NCBI GenBank assembly: GCA_016191815.1 | Contig: JACPVI010000075.1 | Location: forward strand, 24,208 to 88,207 | Direction of reading: 5' to 3' | Origin: Myxococcales bacterium | GTDB taxonomy: Bacteria; Myxococcota; Myxococcia; Myxococcales; Myxococcaceae | DNA length: 64,000 nt | Part shown: positions 1-7,835 of the stretch, one piece after another | Position numbering within the stretch: the stretch's first letter is position 1 | Layout: every line of letters starts with the position of its first letter | Made by a program: the position numbers and the translations under genes | Notes under the pieces: generated by a model | The model's input: only the letters and a program-made list of their open reading frames with translations | The model's database searches: none | Told to the model about the DNA's origin: nothing

Positions 1-591
1 GTGGAGGCCTTGTTCGGCTTCTTGCGCGACGGGCCCTACGGCCGGAACGGGGTCCGCTACCTCGAGCGGCGCGGCGGGCGCGCCCGCGGGCTGGAGCTCA
101 TCTTCCACATCACTCCTCCGGAGCCGGCGGACACCTCCGCCGGGGCGAAGGTGCCCTCGCGGCAGCTCTCGCGCTTTCTGGACCGGCTGCTCATCCACCT
201 GGCGGTGGCGGAGGCTCCTGGCGGAGTGCCGCGCGTCGACGACGGGCTGCTCCCCGCGCTGGACGCGGAGGGCCAGCCGCTGATGGGCGAGCAGGCGCTG
301 GCGGCCTTCCCCTCTCTGGCCGCCTTCGTGGAGCCGGCGGTGGCGGCGGGGACTCAGGCGGCGGAGGCGGAGATGCGCAAGCGCGCGGTGGCGGCGCGGG
401 CGGCCGTCGAGGCCGAGCGTGACTCCGCCCTCGAGAGGATGCGCCTCTCGCTCTCCCACCAGGGCGTACCGGCCGAGGCCGCCGAGGCGCAGCTCGCCGA
501 GGAGCGCGCGCACTACCAGCGGCTGCTCGAGGCCTTGGCGGGGCTCAAGGTGGAGCTGGACTCCGCCTGCGCGTTCGCCATCAACCGCTGA
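1..591 (+). CDS. C-terminal part of a RapA/SNF2-like protein (5' end outside window)
   Basis: The reading frame is open at the window edge, so the protein probably begins upstream and the GTG at the first base need not be a start. What is seen is about 196 residues: a globular part, then a long Ala/Glu/Arg-rich helical region (about residues 118-190) ending in LDSACAFAINR. A C-terminal helical hairpin with a closing VxLDxxRxxxxx-like strand is typical of RNA polymerase-associated SNF2 helicases (RapA/HepA), and I infer such a protein; no helicase motifs lie inside the window to prove it. The gene converges with the glycosyltransferase downstream, only 6 nt apart. It could be another protein with a coiled-coil tail. 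Confidence 0.4.
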   Translation: MEALFGFLRDGPYGRNGVRYLERRGGRARGLELIFHITPPEPADTSAGAKVPSRQLSRFLDRLLIHLAVAEAPGGVPRVDDGLLPALDAEGQPLMGEQALAAFPSLAAFVEPAVAAGTQAAEAEMRKRAVAARAAVEAERDSALERMRLSLSHQGVPAEAAEAQLAEERAHYQRLLEALAGLKVELDSACAFAINR

Positions 592-597
592 CTCACG

Positions 598-1590
598 TCA
601 ACCCCCAACCCCCCGCTGGACAGTCTCGAGCACCCGCCCGGGCTCGATCTCGCCCATGCAGCGGTGGTGGCCCTCCGGGCAGCGCGCACGGCCGGCTCGG
701 TTGCAGGGACGGCAGCGGAGCGTCGCCGTCAGGAGCTTCTGCTCCGGGCCGAGCAGGATGGACCGCTCGTCATTCGGTCCGAAGAGAAAGACGGTGGGCA
801 CCCCCGCCGCCGCCGCCGCGTGGGAGAGGCCGGAGTCGAGGCCCACCGCCGCCCTGCACAAGGAGGCCTGCGCCACCGCTTCGGCAATCGAGTTGCCAAC
901 GCAGACCATCGCCCCGCTCTCCTTGGCCACCGCCTCCGCTCGCGCCCGGTCGTCTGCGCCACCTTGCAAGAGCGCGGTGGCTCCCCGCTCACGCAGAACG
1001 CGGCAGAGCTCCAAGAGGTGCCGGAGCGGCCATTGCTTCGTCGGCCAACCGCCTCCCACGTGGACCGCCACCAGCGGCCCTCCGCGCCAGCCCATCGACT
1101 GGAGTTGCCGCCGTGCATCTTCCAGGAGCCCGGACGGAACCATCAGACGAGGCATCGCGTCGTCCGTGGGCACACCAAGCGCCCTGGCCAGCCTCTGGAA
1201 GCGGCGAGAAAAGACCACCTCGAAGGGGGAGGCAGGCGCCCGATGGGTGTAGAGCAACGACTCGGGACCGCCTCCGAAGCCGACTCGGACTTTGGCCCCG
1301 GTCCGCCAGAGGAGGTAGGCCGCCCTCGGCGAGCGGGCAGTGGTCAGAGCGAGGTCGAATCGCTCCGTGCCGATCGCCCGCCGCGCTGAGCCGAGCGACC
1401 AGCCGCCGGCCAGCGGCCCGTAGGAAACCGTCTGGTCCACCTGCGGAGAGAGCGCGAGCAGCTCGGCGCCTTGGCGGTGGGTGAGCACGGTGAGCGAGGC
1501 GCCCGGGTGCGCGGCCTTGAGGTCGCGGATCAGCGGCAGGCCGAAGACGACGTCCCCGATGCCTCCCTTGTGGAAGAGAAGGATCCGCAC
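598..1590 (-). CDS. Glycosyltransferase family 9 (heptosyltransferase-like)
   Basis: This 330-residue protein has the two-lobe layout of GT9 enzymes, which transfer ADP-heptose or related sugars onto the lipopolysaccharide core at the inner face of the cytoplasmic membrane. The N-terminus MRILLFHKGGIGDVVFGLP is the classic family start with the glycine-rich turn. The C-terminal lobe carries VGLDSGLSHAAAAAGVPTV followed by FGPNDE, matching the sugar-nucleotide site (D-S-G-x-x-H). Length fits the family (320-360). A CRPCNRAGRARCPEGHH stretch near the end holds four cysteines, as in many GT9 proteins. No other LPS genes lie next to it, so the exact acceptor is unknown. The family call is secure; WaaF/WaaC/WaaQ assignment is not. 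Confidence 0.9.
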   Translation of the reverse strand: MRILLFHKGGIGDVVFGLPLIRDLKAAHPGASLTVLTHRQGAELLALSPQVDQTVSYGPLAGGWSLGSARRAIGTERFDLALTTARSPRAAYLLWRTGAKVRVGFGGGPESLLYTHRAPASPFEVVFSRRFQRLARALGVPTDDAMPRLMVPSGLLEDARRQLQSMGWRGGPLVAVHVGGGWPTKQWPLRHLLELCRVLRERGATALLQGGADDRARAEAVAKESGAMVCVGNSIAEAVAQASLCRAAVGLDSGLSHAAAAAGVPTVFLFGPNDERSILLGPEQKLLTATLRCRPCNRAGRARCPEGHHRCMGEIEPGRVLETVQRGVGG

Positions 1591-1651
1591 CGGCGCCGAC
1601 TACCAGCGGCCAGCGGCGGCCGCAACCGTCGTTGCAACCACGGGCGGCCTG

Positions 1652-2233
1652 TCAGGGGGCGTCGAGGTCGATGCCCTCATAGAGGCGATCGACATCGATC
1701 TCACAGCCGATCGATTCGAGGGCGATGCACGACTTCGATCTCGCCTCTGAACGCTGCCACTCGTCCCCTGCTCCTCGTCGGAAAACCTCGACGAGCGCCT
1801 CCCGGTGCGAGACCAGAACGTACTCCTCGAGCGATGGGAGCCGTTTGTAGTTGTCGAGCTTCGCGCCGCGGTCGTACGCCTCGGTCGAATCACTGAGCAC
1901 TTCGACCAGAACCGAGGGATTCACGGCGGAGATCTGCTTGCGAAGCGGCTCGGGGTCGTACCGGAGCTCGCCGCAGACCACGCTGGCATCGGGATAGGTT
2001 CCGAGGCCGGTCGCCATGACGCGAATGCGAAGGTCCGAGTCGTACACGCGGCAGGCTTTTCCGCGAAGCTGGGTGCGCAGCTCGCTGACCACCGCGACTT
2101 TCAGCGCCGAGTGCGGAGAGCTGCCACCCGCCATCGCGTAGATTTCCCCATCGAAAAACTCGTGCTTGACGGTGCTCATCTCCTCGAGCGCGAGGTATTC
2201 GATCCAGGTGTGGCGGTGGATGGGGGCACGCAT
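1652..2233 (-). CDS. Uma2-family (DUF820) PD-(D/E)XK nuclease-like protein
   Basis: The 193-residue protein shows the Uma2 pattern: an N-terminal EYLALEEMSTVKHEFFDGEIYAMAGG segment, then YPDASVVCGE (the acidic metal-binding Asp), PSVLVEVLSDST (Glu of the nuclease core) and DNYKRLPSLEEYVLVS. These are the conserved residues of the restriction-endonuclease-like fold. Uma2 proteins are common in cyanobacteria and myxobacteria, usually as several stand-alone copies, and their biological role is not established. The start is the ATG after a weak TTGGG ribosome binding site. It stands alone between a glycosyltransferase and a cupredoxin operon on the same strand, with gaps that do not suggest co-transcription. 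Confidence 0.85.
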   Translation of the reverse strand: MRAPIHRHTWIEYLALEEMSTVKHEFFDGEIYAMAGGSSPHSALKVAVVSELRTQLRGKACRVYDSDLRIRVMATGLGTYPDASVVCGELRYDPEPLRKQISAVNPSVLVEVLSDSTEAYDRGAKLDNYKRLPSLEEYVLVSHREALVEVFRRGAGDEWQRSEARSKSCIALESIGCEIDVDRLYEGIDLDAP

Positions 2234-2319
2234 CCCAAGTCGAAGTTAGTCCCTCGCCTGCCCAGGTGCTACTCGGCTCGACACGCGCCGCCAGCGCCAC
2301 CTTCGCGGGGCCGCGACCG

Positions 2320-3363
2320 CTAGTCCTCGACCCGCACCTCGGCCCGCATGTACGGGTGGACCGCGCAGAAGTAGGGGAAGCTACCCGGAGCGTCGAAGCG
2401 GTGGCTCCAGGACTCCCCCTGGCGGAACAGCCCCGAGTCGAACGAGCCATCGTCCGCGGTGGCGGTGTGCGGCACCGGGTCCTCGTTGAGGAAGCGCACC
2501 GTGGTCCCCTTCCGGACGGTGAGCTGCGCAGGGAAGAACTTGTAGTCGCGGATCCGCACCTCCACCGCTCCCCCCACGGGCTCCGCGGGTGGCTTGGCCT
2601 CCGCCCGCTTGGGAGGTGCGAAGATGGACAGCCATCTCCCCAGGCTGGTGAGGGGAATGTCGAACTCGAAGCCGATGCGCAGAGTCTCGGTGCCGCGGCT
2701 CGAGCCCTGGAGAGTGTGGGTGTTGATGTTGGTGGCGTAGAGCGACATGGTGTGCGGCGAATAGGGAATCCCAAAGGCGATGCCGCCGGTCCAGCCGATT
2801 CGGTCCAAAGTCCCCAGCTGCTCCCGGCTCCTCGCGGCGAGGATTCCATTCACGTCCCCCACCGCGAAGAGGAACCCGGTCAGCCGCAACCGCACCCCCG
2901 CTCCGCCGGCCAAGGTGGCGCCAGTGCTGCCGTAGCCGGAGGAAAAGCCGCGGAGGTTGGCGGCCAGCGAGATGGGCCCGAAGCTCCGCCCCGCCACCAG
3001 CGCCAGGTCCCCGGAGCTGGCTCCCAGGTTGAAGGCGGCCACCGCGCCCACATCCAGCAGGCGGCCCTCCTCCTGGCGCAAGAAGGTGAGGATGGCGTGT
3101 GGCTCCAGCTCGTTCACCCGGTTGGCCACGTCCGAGCTGGTGGCGTAGCGAAGCCCGAAAGAGAGCCATCTCGCCGCGCCAATCTCCAGCGTGAACGTGG
3201 GGGAGTTCAGCACCTTCGAGCCAGCGAGCGAGAAGTGGTGGGAGAAGAGGAAGTTCACCGTGCCCGGGCTCGCGGCGCGGGCGGCCTGGGTGGCGGGAGT
3301 CTTCTCGGTGACCGGCGCGGCCAGCGCCGATGAGGCCAACAGAGCCAGCGCCGCCGCCCGCAT
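2320..3363 (-). CDS. Outer-membrane-barrel-like protein with C-terminal cupredoxin domain
   Basis: A signal peptide (about residues 1-16, ending SSALA-A) precedes about 230 residues of alternating beta strands that resemble the DUF5777-type barrel proteins, then a Pro-rich linker (about 252-265) and a plastocyanin-like domain (about 268-347). The cupredoxin shows the type-1 copper ligands: His in VPHTATADDG and the Cys-x-x-x-His-x-x-Met set in FCAVHPYMRAEV. Cupredoxins carry electrons or bind copper. The gene follows the His-rich lipoprotein by only 3 nt, so the pair is an operon and probably handles copper or a redox partner at the cell envelope. The copper domain is clear; the barrel family is a weaker call. 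Confidence 0.75.
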   Translation of the reverse strand: MRAAALALLASSALAAPVTEKTPATQAARAASPGTVNFLFSHHFSLAGSKVLNSPTFTLEIGAARWLSFGLRYATSSDVANRVNELEPHAILTFLRQEEGRLLDVGAVAAFNLGASSGDLALVAGRSFGPISLAANLRGFSSGYGSTGATLAGGAGVRLRLTGFLFAVGDVNGILAARSREQLGTLDRIGWTGGIAFGIPYSPHTMSLYATNINTHTLQGSSRGTETLRIGFEFDIPLTSLGRWLSIFAPPKRAEAKPPAEPVGGAVEVRIRDYKFFPAQLTVRKGTTVRFLNEDPVPHTATADDGSFDSGLFRQGESWSHRFDAPGSFPYFCAVHPYMRAEVRVED

Positions 3364-3366
3364 CGT

Positions 3367-3738
3367 TCACCAGGTAGCAAAGGAGAAGGCGTGCGAGTGG
3401 CTTCCATGGTTGCTCGTCTGGGCGTGCACCACGCCGCCGGAGTGGATTCGCCGCAACTCCTCCGCGGTGAGCGCGAGGAGGTGGCGGTGTCCGGCCTCCT
3501 CCGACGTCTCGTGCTGCACCCCGCCCTCCGGCGGAGCCGAGAGCTCCCTGGTGTCCAGCGTCACCTTGTGGGCGTGGGAGGAGGCAAGCGAGGAGGTGAA
3601 GGTGAGCGTCGCGTACCCTCCTTCTTCGGGGAAGGGCGGCAGCTCCTCCTCTTCCTTCCCGCACCCGGTCAACAGCCGGGCCGCCGGCGCCACGAGCAAC
3701 AGCTCTGCCAGGCACACCACCAATTGCCGGCGCTCCAT
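3367..3738 (-). CDS. Small histidine-rich lipoprotein
   Basis: This 123-residue protein has a signal peptide with lipobox LLTGC (Cys at residue 26) and would be a lipoprotein of the cell envelope. The mature part contains paired H-x-H motifs: SHAHKVTL, GHRHLLALT, SGGVVHAQTS and HGSHSHAFSF. Such motifs are usual in metal-binding proteins, and their regular spacing suggests two related beta repeats. It lies 3 nt upstream of the barrel-cupredoxin gene, so I infer a shared metal (probably copper) role. No named family is recognised with certainty. The ATG is the first in-frame start upstream of a good signal peptide. Confidence 0.65.
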   Translation of the reverse strand: MERRQLVVCLAELLLVAPAARLLTGCGKEEEELPPFPEEGGYATLTFTSSLASSHAHKVTLDTRELSAPPEGGVQHETSEEAGHRHLLALTAEELRRIHSGGVVHAQTSNHGSHSHAFSFATW

Positions 3739-3814
3739 GCGTGCACTCCCGCGCCCACCGAGCGGCGCCGCGCACAGTTAGGGACGAAGCGGCGGGTTGT
3801 GAACCCCCGGCGGC

Positions 3815-4999
3815 TCAGTCCCGCCGGCCACTGAACTGCTTGCGAGCGAGCAACCCGAGCAACGTCAATAGCAGCAGGGTTCTGGTCTCTGTGCTCGAGC
3901 AGCCACAGCCGCCGACTGCCTCCCCGAGCTGAGAAGCGGGCGTAGCCGCAGGAATCGGCGCGCCGGCGCTCCCTGCGTCGGCCGTGGCCCCCGCATCCGG
4001 AGGGGCGGAGCCACCGGCATCCGAGCCTGCTTGCCCGGCGTCCGGCTGGCCTGCATCGGCGTTGCTGCCGGCGTCGGCCGAGCTTCCCGCGTCGGGCTTG
4101 CCCGCGTCCGGAGATCCCGCGTCAACCCCGAAGCAGCTCGAGACGTGGGTGGAGCGGCTGGTGGCGCAGTTGGTGGGGCCGGCGCAGGTGGGCTCGGGGA
4201 GATCCGGCGGGGAGCTTCCGGTGCCGATGTCGGCGAGGTCCGGGTAGGCCAGCGCCACCGAGCTCCAGTGTGCGGCGCTCGGCGGGTACTCCACCCGGCC
4301 GAACACCTTCTCCTGGTAGGGCGCCGCCCCGCCCACGCTCGGGCGGTAGACGCCGCGGCTCGTGCTGTAGATGGGGTTGTTGGGGTTGTTGCTGTAGGCA
4401 AGCCCGTTGTAGGCCCAAGTCGCGCTGTACCAATGCTCCACGATGCGCGGCTGGTTGTCGCCCACGCAGTTGGTGTAGCTCCACTTCGAGGCCAGGATGC
4501 GCGTCCCGGTGGCCAGGTTGTAGGTGGCGTCGGAGGCCACTCGGCTCCGATCGAAGCCGGGCGACTCCCCGATGTGCATCCCGGACGTCACCTGCCCCAC
4601 CCCGTAGCCGCAGTCGAAAGAGATGATGGTCCGCGAGGCCCCTCCCACCTGGTCCGCCGGAGTGTCGGGGACGCAGAACTGCCGCCAGCCGGACTCCTGC
4701 ATCGCGATGGCCTTCAAGAGCTCGCAGGGGAAGCGCGCCGGCACCTTGTGCGGGGGCTGGGGCTTGTTGCAGCCCTCGCCCAGGTCCGCCACCGAAGGGC
4801 CGGCGGTGCCCCACACGCTCGGGCCCTGGGCCACCAGCGAGAAGATGGACTGCCATGTGGTGAGGTTGGGGTTGGTGCCCGGCGCCGCTTCCACTCCGCA
4901 GTTGTAGGAGTTGTAGGAGCTGGAGAGCGTGTAGCAGGGGCAGTAGGCCGCTGCCGCCGCGGGAGCGAGGGCGAGCAAGGACGCCCAAAGGTGCCTCAT
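3815..4999 (-). CDS. Secreted lysozyme/transglycosylase-like protein with MYXO-CTERM-like anchor
   Basis: The 394-residue protein starts with a signal peptide (cleavage near AAAAAY-C). Its middle resembles a lytic-transglycosylase fold: AIAMQESGWRQFC looks like the catalytic Glu helix (ExSGW), followed by GYGVGQVTSGMH, the usual GxGxxQxT segment, and a YNLATGTRILASKW helix. Residues about 285-350 are a low-complexity Asp-Ala-Gly linker (DAGKPDAG type). The C-terminus has GGCGCSS, a Leu-rich transmembrane helix and a short basic tail, which is the MYXO-CTERM sorting pattern. Its ATG overlaps the stop of the upstream propeller gene (ATGA), so the two are coupled. A peptidoglycan-cleaving surface enzyme is the likely role. 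Confidence 0.75.
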   Translation of the reverse strand: MRHLWASLLALAPAAAAAYCPCYTLSSSYNSYNCGVEAAPGTNPNLTTWQSIFSLVAQGPSVWGTAGPSVADLGEGCNKPQPPHKVPARFPCELLKAIAMQESGWRQFCVPDTPADQVGGASRTIISFDCGYGVGQVTSGMHIGESPGFDRSRVASDATYNLATGTRILASKWSYTNCVGDNQPRIVEHWYSATWAYNGLAYSNNPNNPIYSTSRGVYRPSVGGAAPYQEKVFGRVEYPPSAAHWSSVALAYPDLADIGTGSSPPDLPEPTCAGPTNCATSRSTHVSSCFGVDAGSPDAGKPDAGSSADAGSNADAGQPDAGQAGSDAGGSAPPDAGATADAGSAGAPIPAATPASQLGEAVGGCGCSSTETRTLLLLTLLGLLARKQFSGRRD

Positions 5000-6090
5000 C
5001 GCGCCGCCTCCACGAAACCGGCGACGTCGATCCGCTTGCCTTCGGGGACCGCCAGCCGCAGCGCCGCTCCGTCCGCGGTCCTCAAGGCGAACGGCACCAC
5101 AAGCTCGCCCTCCACGGCGTGAACCGCCGCCGCAAAGGAGCCGTCGCGGCTGAATCCGCGGAGCTGGTCCACTCCCGGCCCCATCGGCGCGCGGAACAGC
5201 CCGCCCACGAAGAGGCCCCAGCTTGCCTCGGGGTTGTAGGCCAGTCGCCCTCCCGGCCAGGGATGGGGAAAGAGCGCCGGCCTCGGACTTTGGGCGAGGC
5301 GGCGCCGCTCGAGCGAGATCAGGCCCAGCCGCTCCACCACCCAGGCGCGGGAGGAGGGCTCGAGCACCGTGTAGAGAAGCGAGAGTGACTCCTGGTCCAC
5401 CGCGAAGTCGCGCGCGAAGGGCGGAAGCGAGGGAACGAGCACCCGCAGCCCGCCGGTGTCGGCGTGCACCGCCACCAGGTCGGCGTGGCCGTGGCGCACC
5501 CGGTAGACCAAGAGCTCCTCCCCCAACGCTCCGGCGAGGAAGGTGAGGTAGCCGGCGAAGGAGTGGACCGTCCGGCTCTTTCCCGAGGCGAGGTCCACCT
5601 CGTCTACGGTGAGTGCGTCAACGCGAAGCTGCCCGGCCTGCGCCTGCTCCAAAGTCGGCTCCTGGCCCGGGCTCCCCCGCGAGACGAAGACGCGGCCCCG
5701 GGAAGTCACCAGCGGACGGGTGGCGTGGTAGACGCGATCGGCGAGGAAGAGGGGCGGCCGCCCGGGCTCGAGCCACACCAGCGCCGAGGCGAAAGATGGC
5801 TCGCGGGCCGGGTAGAGCTGCGCCACTGCCACCACCGAACGGGCGCCGGGCAGCACTGCGCCGAGTGCCACTGCTCCGGGCTCGTGCCGGAAGCTGGCCA
5901 CCGCAGGCGAGAGTGCCGCCTGGCCGGGACGCTGGAAAAAAAGCTCGGTGACCTCGCCGTCGGGAGCGGTCGCCAAGAGCGCTACTTCCGGCGGCTTCGA
6001 GAGGGCGGGCCCCGCCCACAGCAAGGGGAGCAGCCACGGAAGCCAGCGCCCGCGGAGAGCGGCGCCTGAGAACGGAACAACCCAGGTCAT
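4996..6090 (-). CDS. Exported beta-propeller-like protein of unknown function
   Basis: Starting at the internal ATG (MTWVVPFSG) the protein has 364 residues, with a hydrophobic signal segment (WLPWLLPLLWAGPALS) and then repeated short beta strands with S/T-x-D-G turns, such as GFSRDGSFAAAVHA, in the manner of TolB/WD-type propellers. An in-frame ATG 111 nt further upstream would give a 401-residue protein, but that extension looks unlike coding sequence before a signal peptide. The stop codon overlaps the start of the lysozyme-like gene, which implies joint translation and perhaps a joint periplasmic or surface role. No enzyme motif is visible and no family could be named. Confidence 0.6.
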   Translation of the reverse strand: MTWVVPFSGAALRGRWLPWLLPLLWAGPALSKPPEVALLATAPDGEVTELFFQRPGQAALSPAVASFRHEPGAVALGAVLPGARSVVAVAQLYPAREPSFASALVWLEPGRPPLFLADRVYHATRPLVTSRGRVFVSRGSPGQEPTLEQAQAGQLRVDALTVDEVDLASGKSRTVHSFAGYLTFLAGALGEELLVYRVRHGHADLVAVHADTGGLRVLVPSLPPFARDFAVDQESLSLLYTVLEPSSRAWVVERLGLISLERRRLAQSPRPALFPHPWPGGRLAYNPEASWGLFVGGLFRAPMGPGVDQLRGFSRDGSFAAAVHAVEGELVVPFALRTADGAALRLAVPEGKRIDVAGFVEAAR

Positions 6091-6210
6091 CGGTGCAGGT
6101 TGCGTCGGCTGCTTGGGCGATTTCCAGCCGCGGGCAGAACAGGCGTCACGGCGGAGTGACACTCCCGGCTGGGCCGGCTCGGACGGTCGCGAATGAAACA
6201 CACCGCCCCA

Positions 6211-6855
6211 CTAGCTCGGAGGCGGGGCCTCGGGTTGCGCGAGAAGCCAGCTCACCGCCTTCTTCGCCACCGCGAGGAACTCCTCCTGGCGTCCGGTGGC
6301 CAGGTGATCGCAATCGGCCACCACGAAGAGCCGCTTGGAGCCGGCGAGCGATGCCACCAGCGCCTCCACCTTCGGGAGCGCCCCGTACTCGTCGCGGTCG
6401 CCCTGGATGAAGGCGACGGGCTTGTCCAGCCTGCGGAGAAAGCCGAAGTCGAACAGGTCCACCGCCAGCCCCGCCGCCAGCAACCGCTCGATGCGGGCCT
6501 CGCGCAAGGCGAGCTCGAGCGCCACCCTCGCCCCGAAGGAGAAGCCGGCCGCGAAGAGCGGCACCCCGGGCACCTCGCGGGAGAGCCATTCCAGCGCCGA
6601 GGCGGCGTCGTCCACCTCTCCCATGCCGTGGTCGTGCACGCCGCTCGAGCGGCCCACTCCCCGGAAATTGAATCGGAGCGCGCTCACCCCCGCCTGCCGC
6701 AAGGCCTGGGCGAGGCGGTAGGTGACGTGGTTGTGCATCGTCCCGCCGTAGAGAGGATGCGGGTGGCACACCACTGCGGCGGCACGGGGACTCTCCACCT
6801 TCCAGAGCAGCCCCTCTAGCCGCCCGTGCGGCGCCGGCAGGTCGACGAAGGACAT
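6211..6855 (-). CDS. Alpha/beta hydrolase (KANL3/Tex30-like short form)
   Basis: The 214-residue protein has the alpha/beta-hydrolase order: VVCHPHPLYGGTMHNHV (oxyanion region, typical of the short dienelactone-hydrolase-like family), ALRFNFRGVGRSSG, the nucleophile elbow GFSFGA (Ser in G-x-S-x-G), a DRDEYG acid segment and ADCDHLATGR carrying the catalytic His. Proteins of this group are cytoplasmic serine hydrolases of unclear substrate. The upstream gene ends 6 nt before this start, so the two are co-transcribed. Family and catalytic residues are well supported; the substrate is not. Confidence 0.85.
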   Translation of the reverse strand: MSFVDLPAPHGRLEGLLWKVESPRAAAVVCHPHPLYGGTMHNHVTYRLAQALRQAGVSALRFNFRGVGRSSGVHDHGMGEVDDAASALEWLSREVPGVPLFAAGFSFGARVALELALREARIERLLAAGLAVDLFDFGFLRRLDKPVAFIQGDRDEYGALPKVEALVASLAGSKRLFVVADCDHLATGRQEEFLAVAKKAVSWLLAQPEAPPPS

Positions 6856-6861
6856 CGCGCG

Positions 6862-7425
6862 TCAGGCGTACGCGCGGATCTTCTCCCTCAGCTCCTTCGC
6901 GCGCTGCTGCACCTCGGGATCCACCGAGGTCAGCTCGAGGGACTTGAGCCTCTGCTCCAGGCTCTTGGGCAACTTGGCCTTGAGCCGGCCGCTTTCGTGG
7001 AGCTGCTCCAGCGCCCCGAGCGACTTGTCCACGATGCGGTCGCGGGGGTGATCCAACAGCGAGTCGAGGAAGTACGGATCGTCCGGCAGCTCGGGGTACT
7101 TCTCCAGGTACTCGATGACGCCCTGGACCCAGGCCTTGCGGTCGGGCAGCTCGCGCAGCTTGAGCATCGCCTCCTTCTGGGCCTTGCGCTTTCCTTCCGG
7201 GTCGAAGGCCTTGGCCAGGCCCTCGGGCAGATCGCCCCCGGTGAAGAGCGAGTCGGCGGCGGCCTTGTAGCGCGAATAGGTGGCGCTGCGCTCGATGCGC
7301 TGCTGCTCGCGATCGTCGTGCCGCGAGTGGTACTTGGTCTTGCCCCGCTGGGCGTCGATCTCCCGCCAGGACTTGTTGCGCTTGCCGGTGAAACCGCTGC
7401 CGTCGTCGTCTTTGTCACGCGCCAT
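6862..7425 (-). CDS. Conserved hypothetical charged helical protein
   Basis: The protein is 187 residues from the ATG at MARDKDDDG. It is strongly charged and helical, with a basic N-terminal region (KRNKSWREIDAQRGKTKYHSR) followed by HEAT-like helices. I do not recognise the family with certainty. The frame stays open far upstream, but the residues before this ATG are of non-coding type, so the internal start is preferred. It precedes the alpha/beta hydrolase by 6 nt and is probably in one transcript with it. A cytoplasmic, perhaps nucleic-acid-associated role is possible because of the basic N-terminus, but this is a guess. Confidence 0.7.
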   Translation of the reverse strand: MARDKDDDGSGFTGKRNKSWREIDAQRGKTKYHSRHDDREQQRIERSATYSRYKAAADSLFTGGDLPEGLAKAFDPEGKRKAQKEAMLKLRELPDRKAWVQGVIEYLEKYPELPDDPYFLDSLLDHPRDRIVDKSLGALEQLHESGRLKAKLPKSLEQRLKSLELTSVDPEVQQRAKELREKIRAYA

Positions 7426-7607
7426 CGTATCGCTCCAGCTCAACCCGGACTTGCGCGCGGTGCAAAGGCGCGGCAAACCCGGCCGCCAGGGAAGCCGGCC
7501 CGGCTCCATCTTCGAGAACAGCTCGAGGAGGAAGTTGCCAGGCCTGGGCATAACCTTCGTCGGTTGGGCCCCGCTCGTCAAGCCGGCATCGCGCCCGCGG
7601 CGAGGGC

Positions 7608-7805
7608 TCAGTTTCCCTTGTCGACGGGCAGCCGGTCGTGCCGGGGGTTGCTCTTCCACTGGTAGTCCGGGGGCATGCGGCCTCCGCCCTGGTTGGCGTG
7701 GCCAATCCAGTCCACGTCCTGGTGTCGGAAGTCGTGCCGGGTGCCGGCGGGCTCGGGCTCTTCGGTGACCAGCTCTCGGCGCCCTTGCATCGGAAAGTCG
7801 CTCAT
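7608..7805 (-). CDS. Small hypothetical protein (65 aa)
   Basis: A 65-residue soluble, polar protein begins MSDFPMQGRRELVTEEPEP and contains HDFRHQDVDWIGHANQGG and RMPPDYQWKSNPRHDR. It has a weak GGGG ribosome binding site just before the ATG. The composition (Trp, His, Asp, Asn well represented) is unlike random GC-rich reading frames, which supports a real gene. It sits on the same strand as its neighbours, 180 nt from the next gene. No family is recognised. Confidence 0.5.
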   Translation of the reverse strand: MSDFPMQGRRELVTEEPEPAGTRHDFRHQDVDWIGHANQGGGRMPPDYQWKSNPRHDRLPVDKGN

Positions 7806-7835
7806 GCCCCAAGCTAGGCATCGAGCGCGGGGGCG

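Noticed and set aside
1113..1896. Several plus-strand frames over the glycosyltransferase and Uma2 genes
   Set aside because: They are Arg/Pro/Ala-rich shadows of the genes on the minus strand, with no motif.
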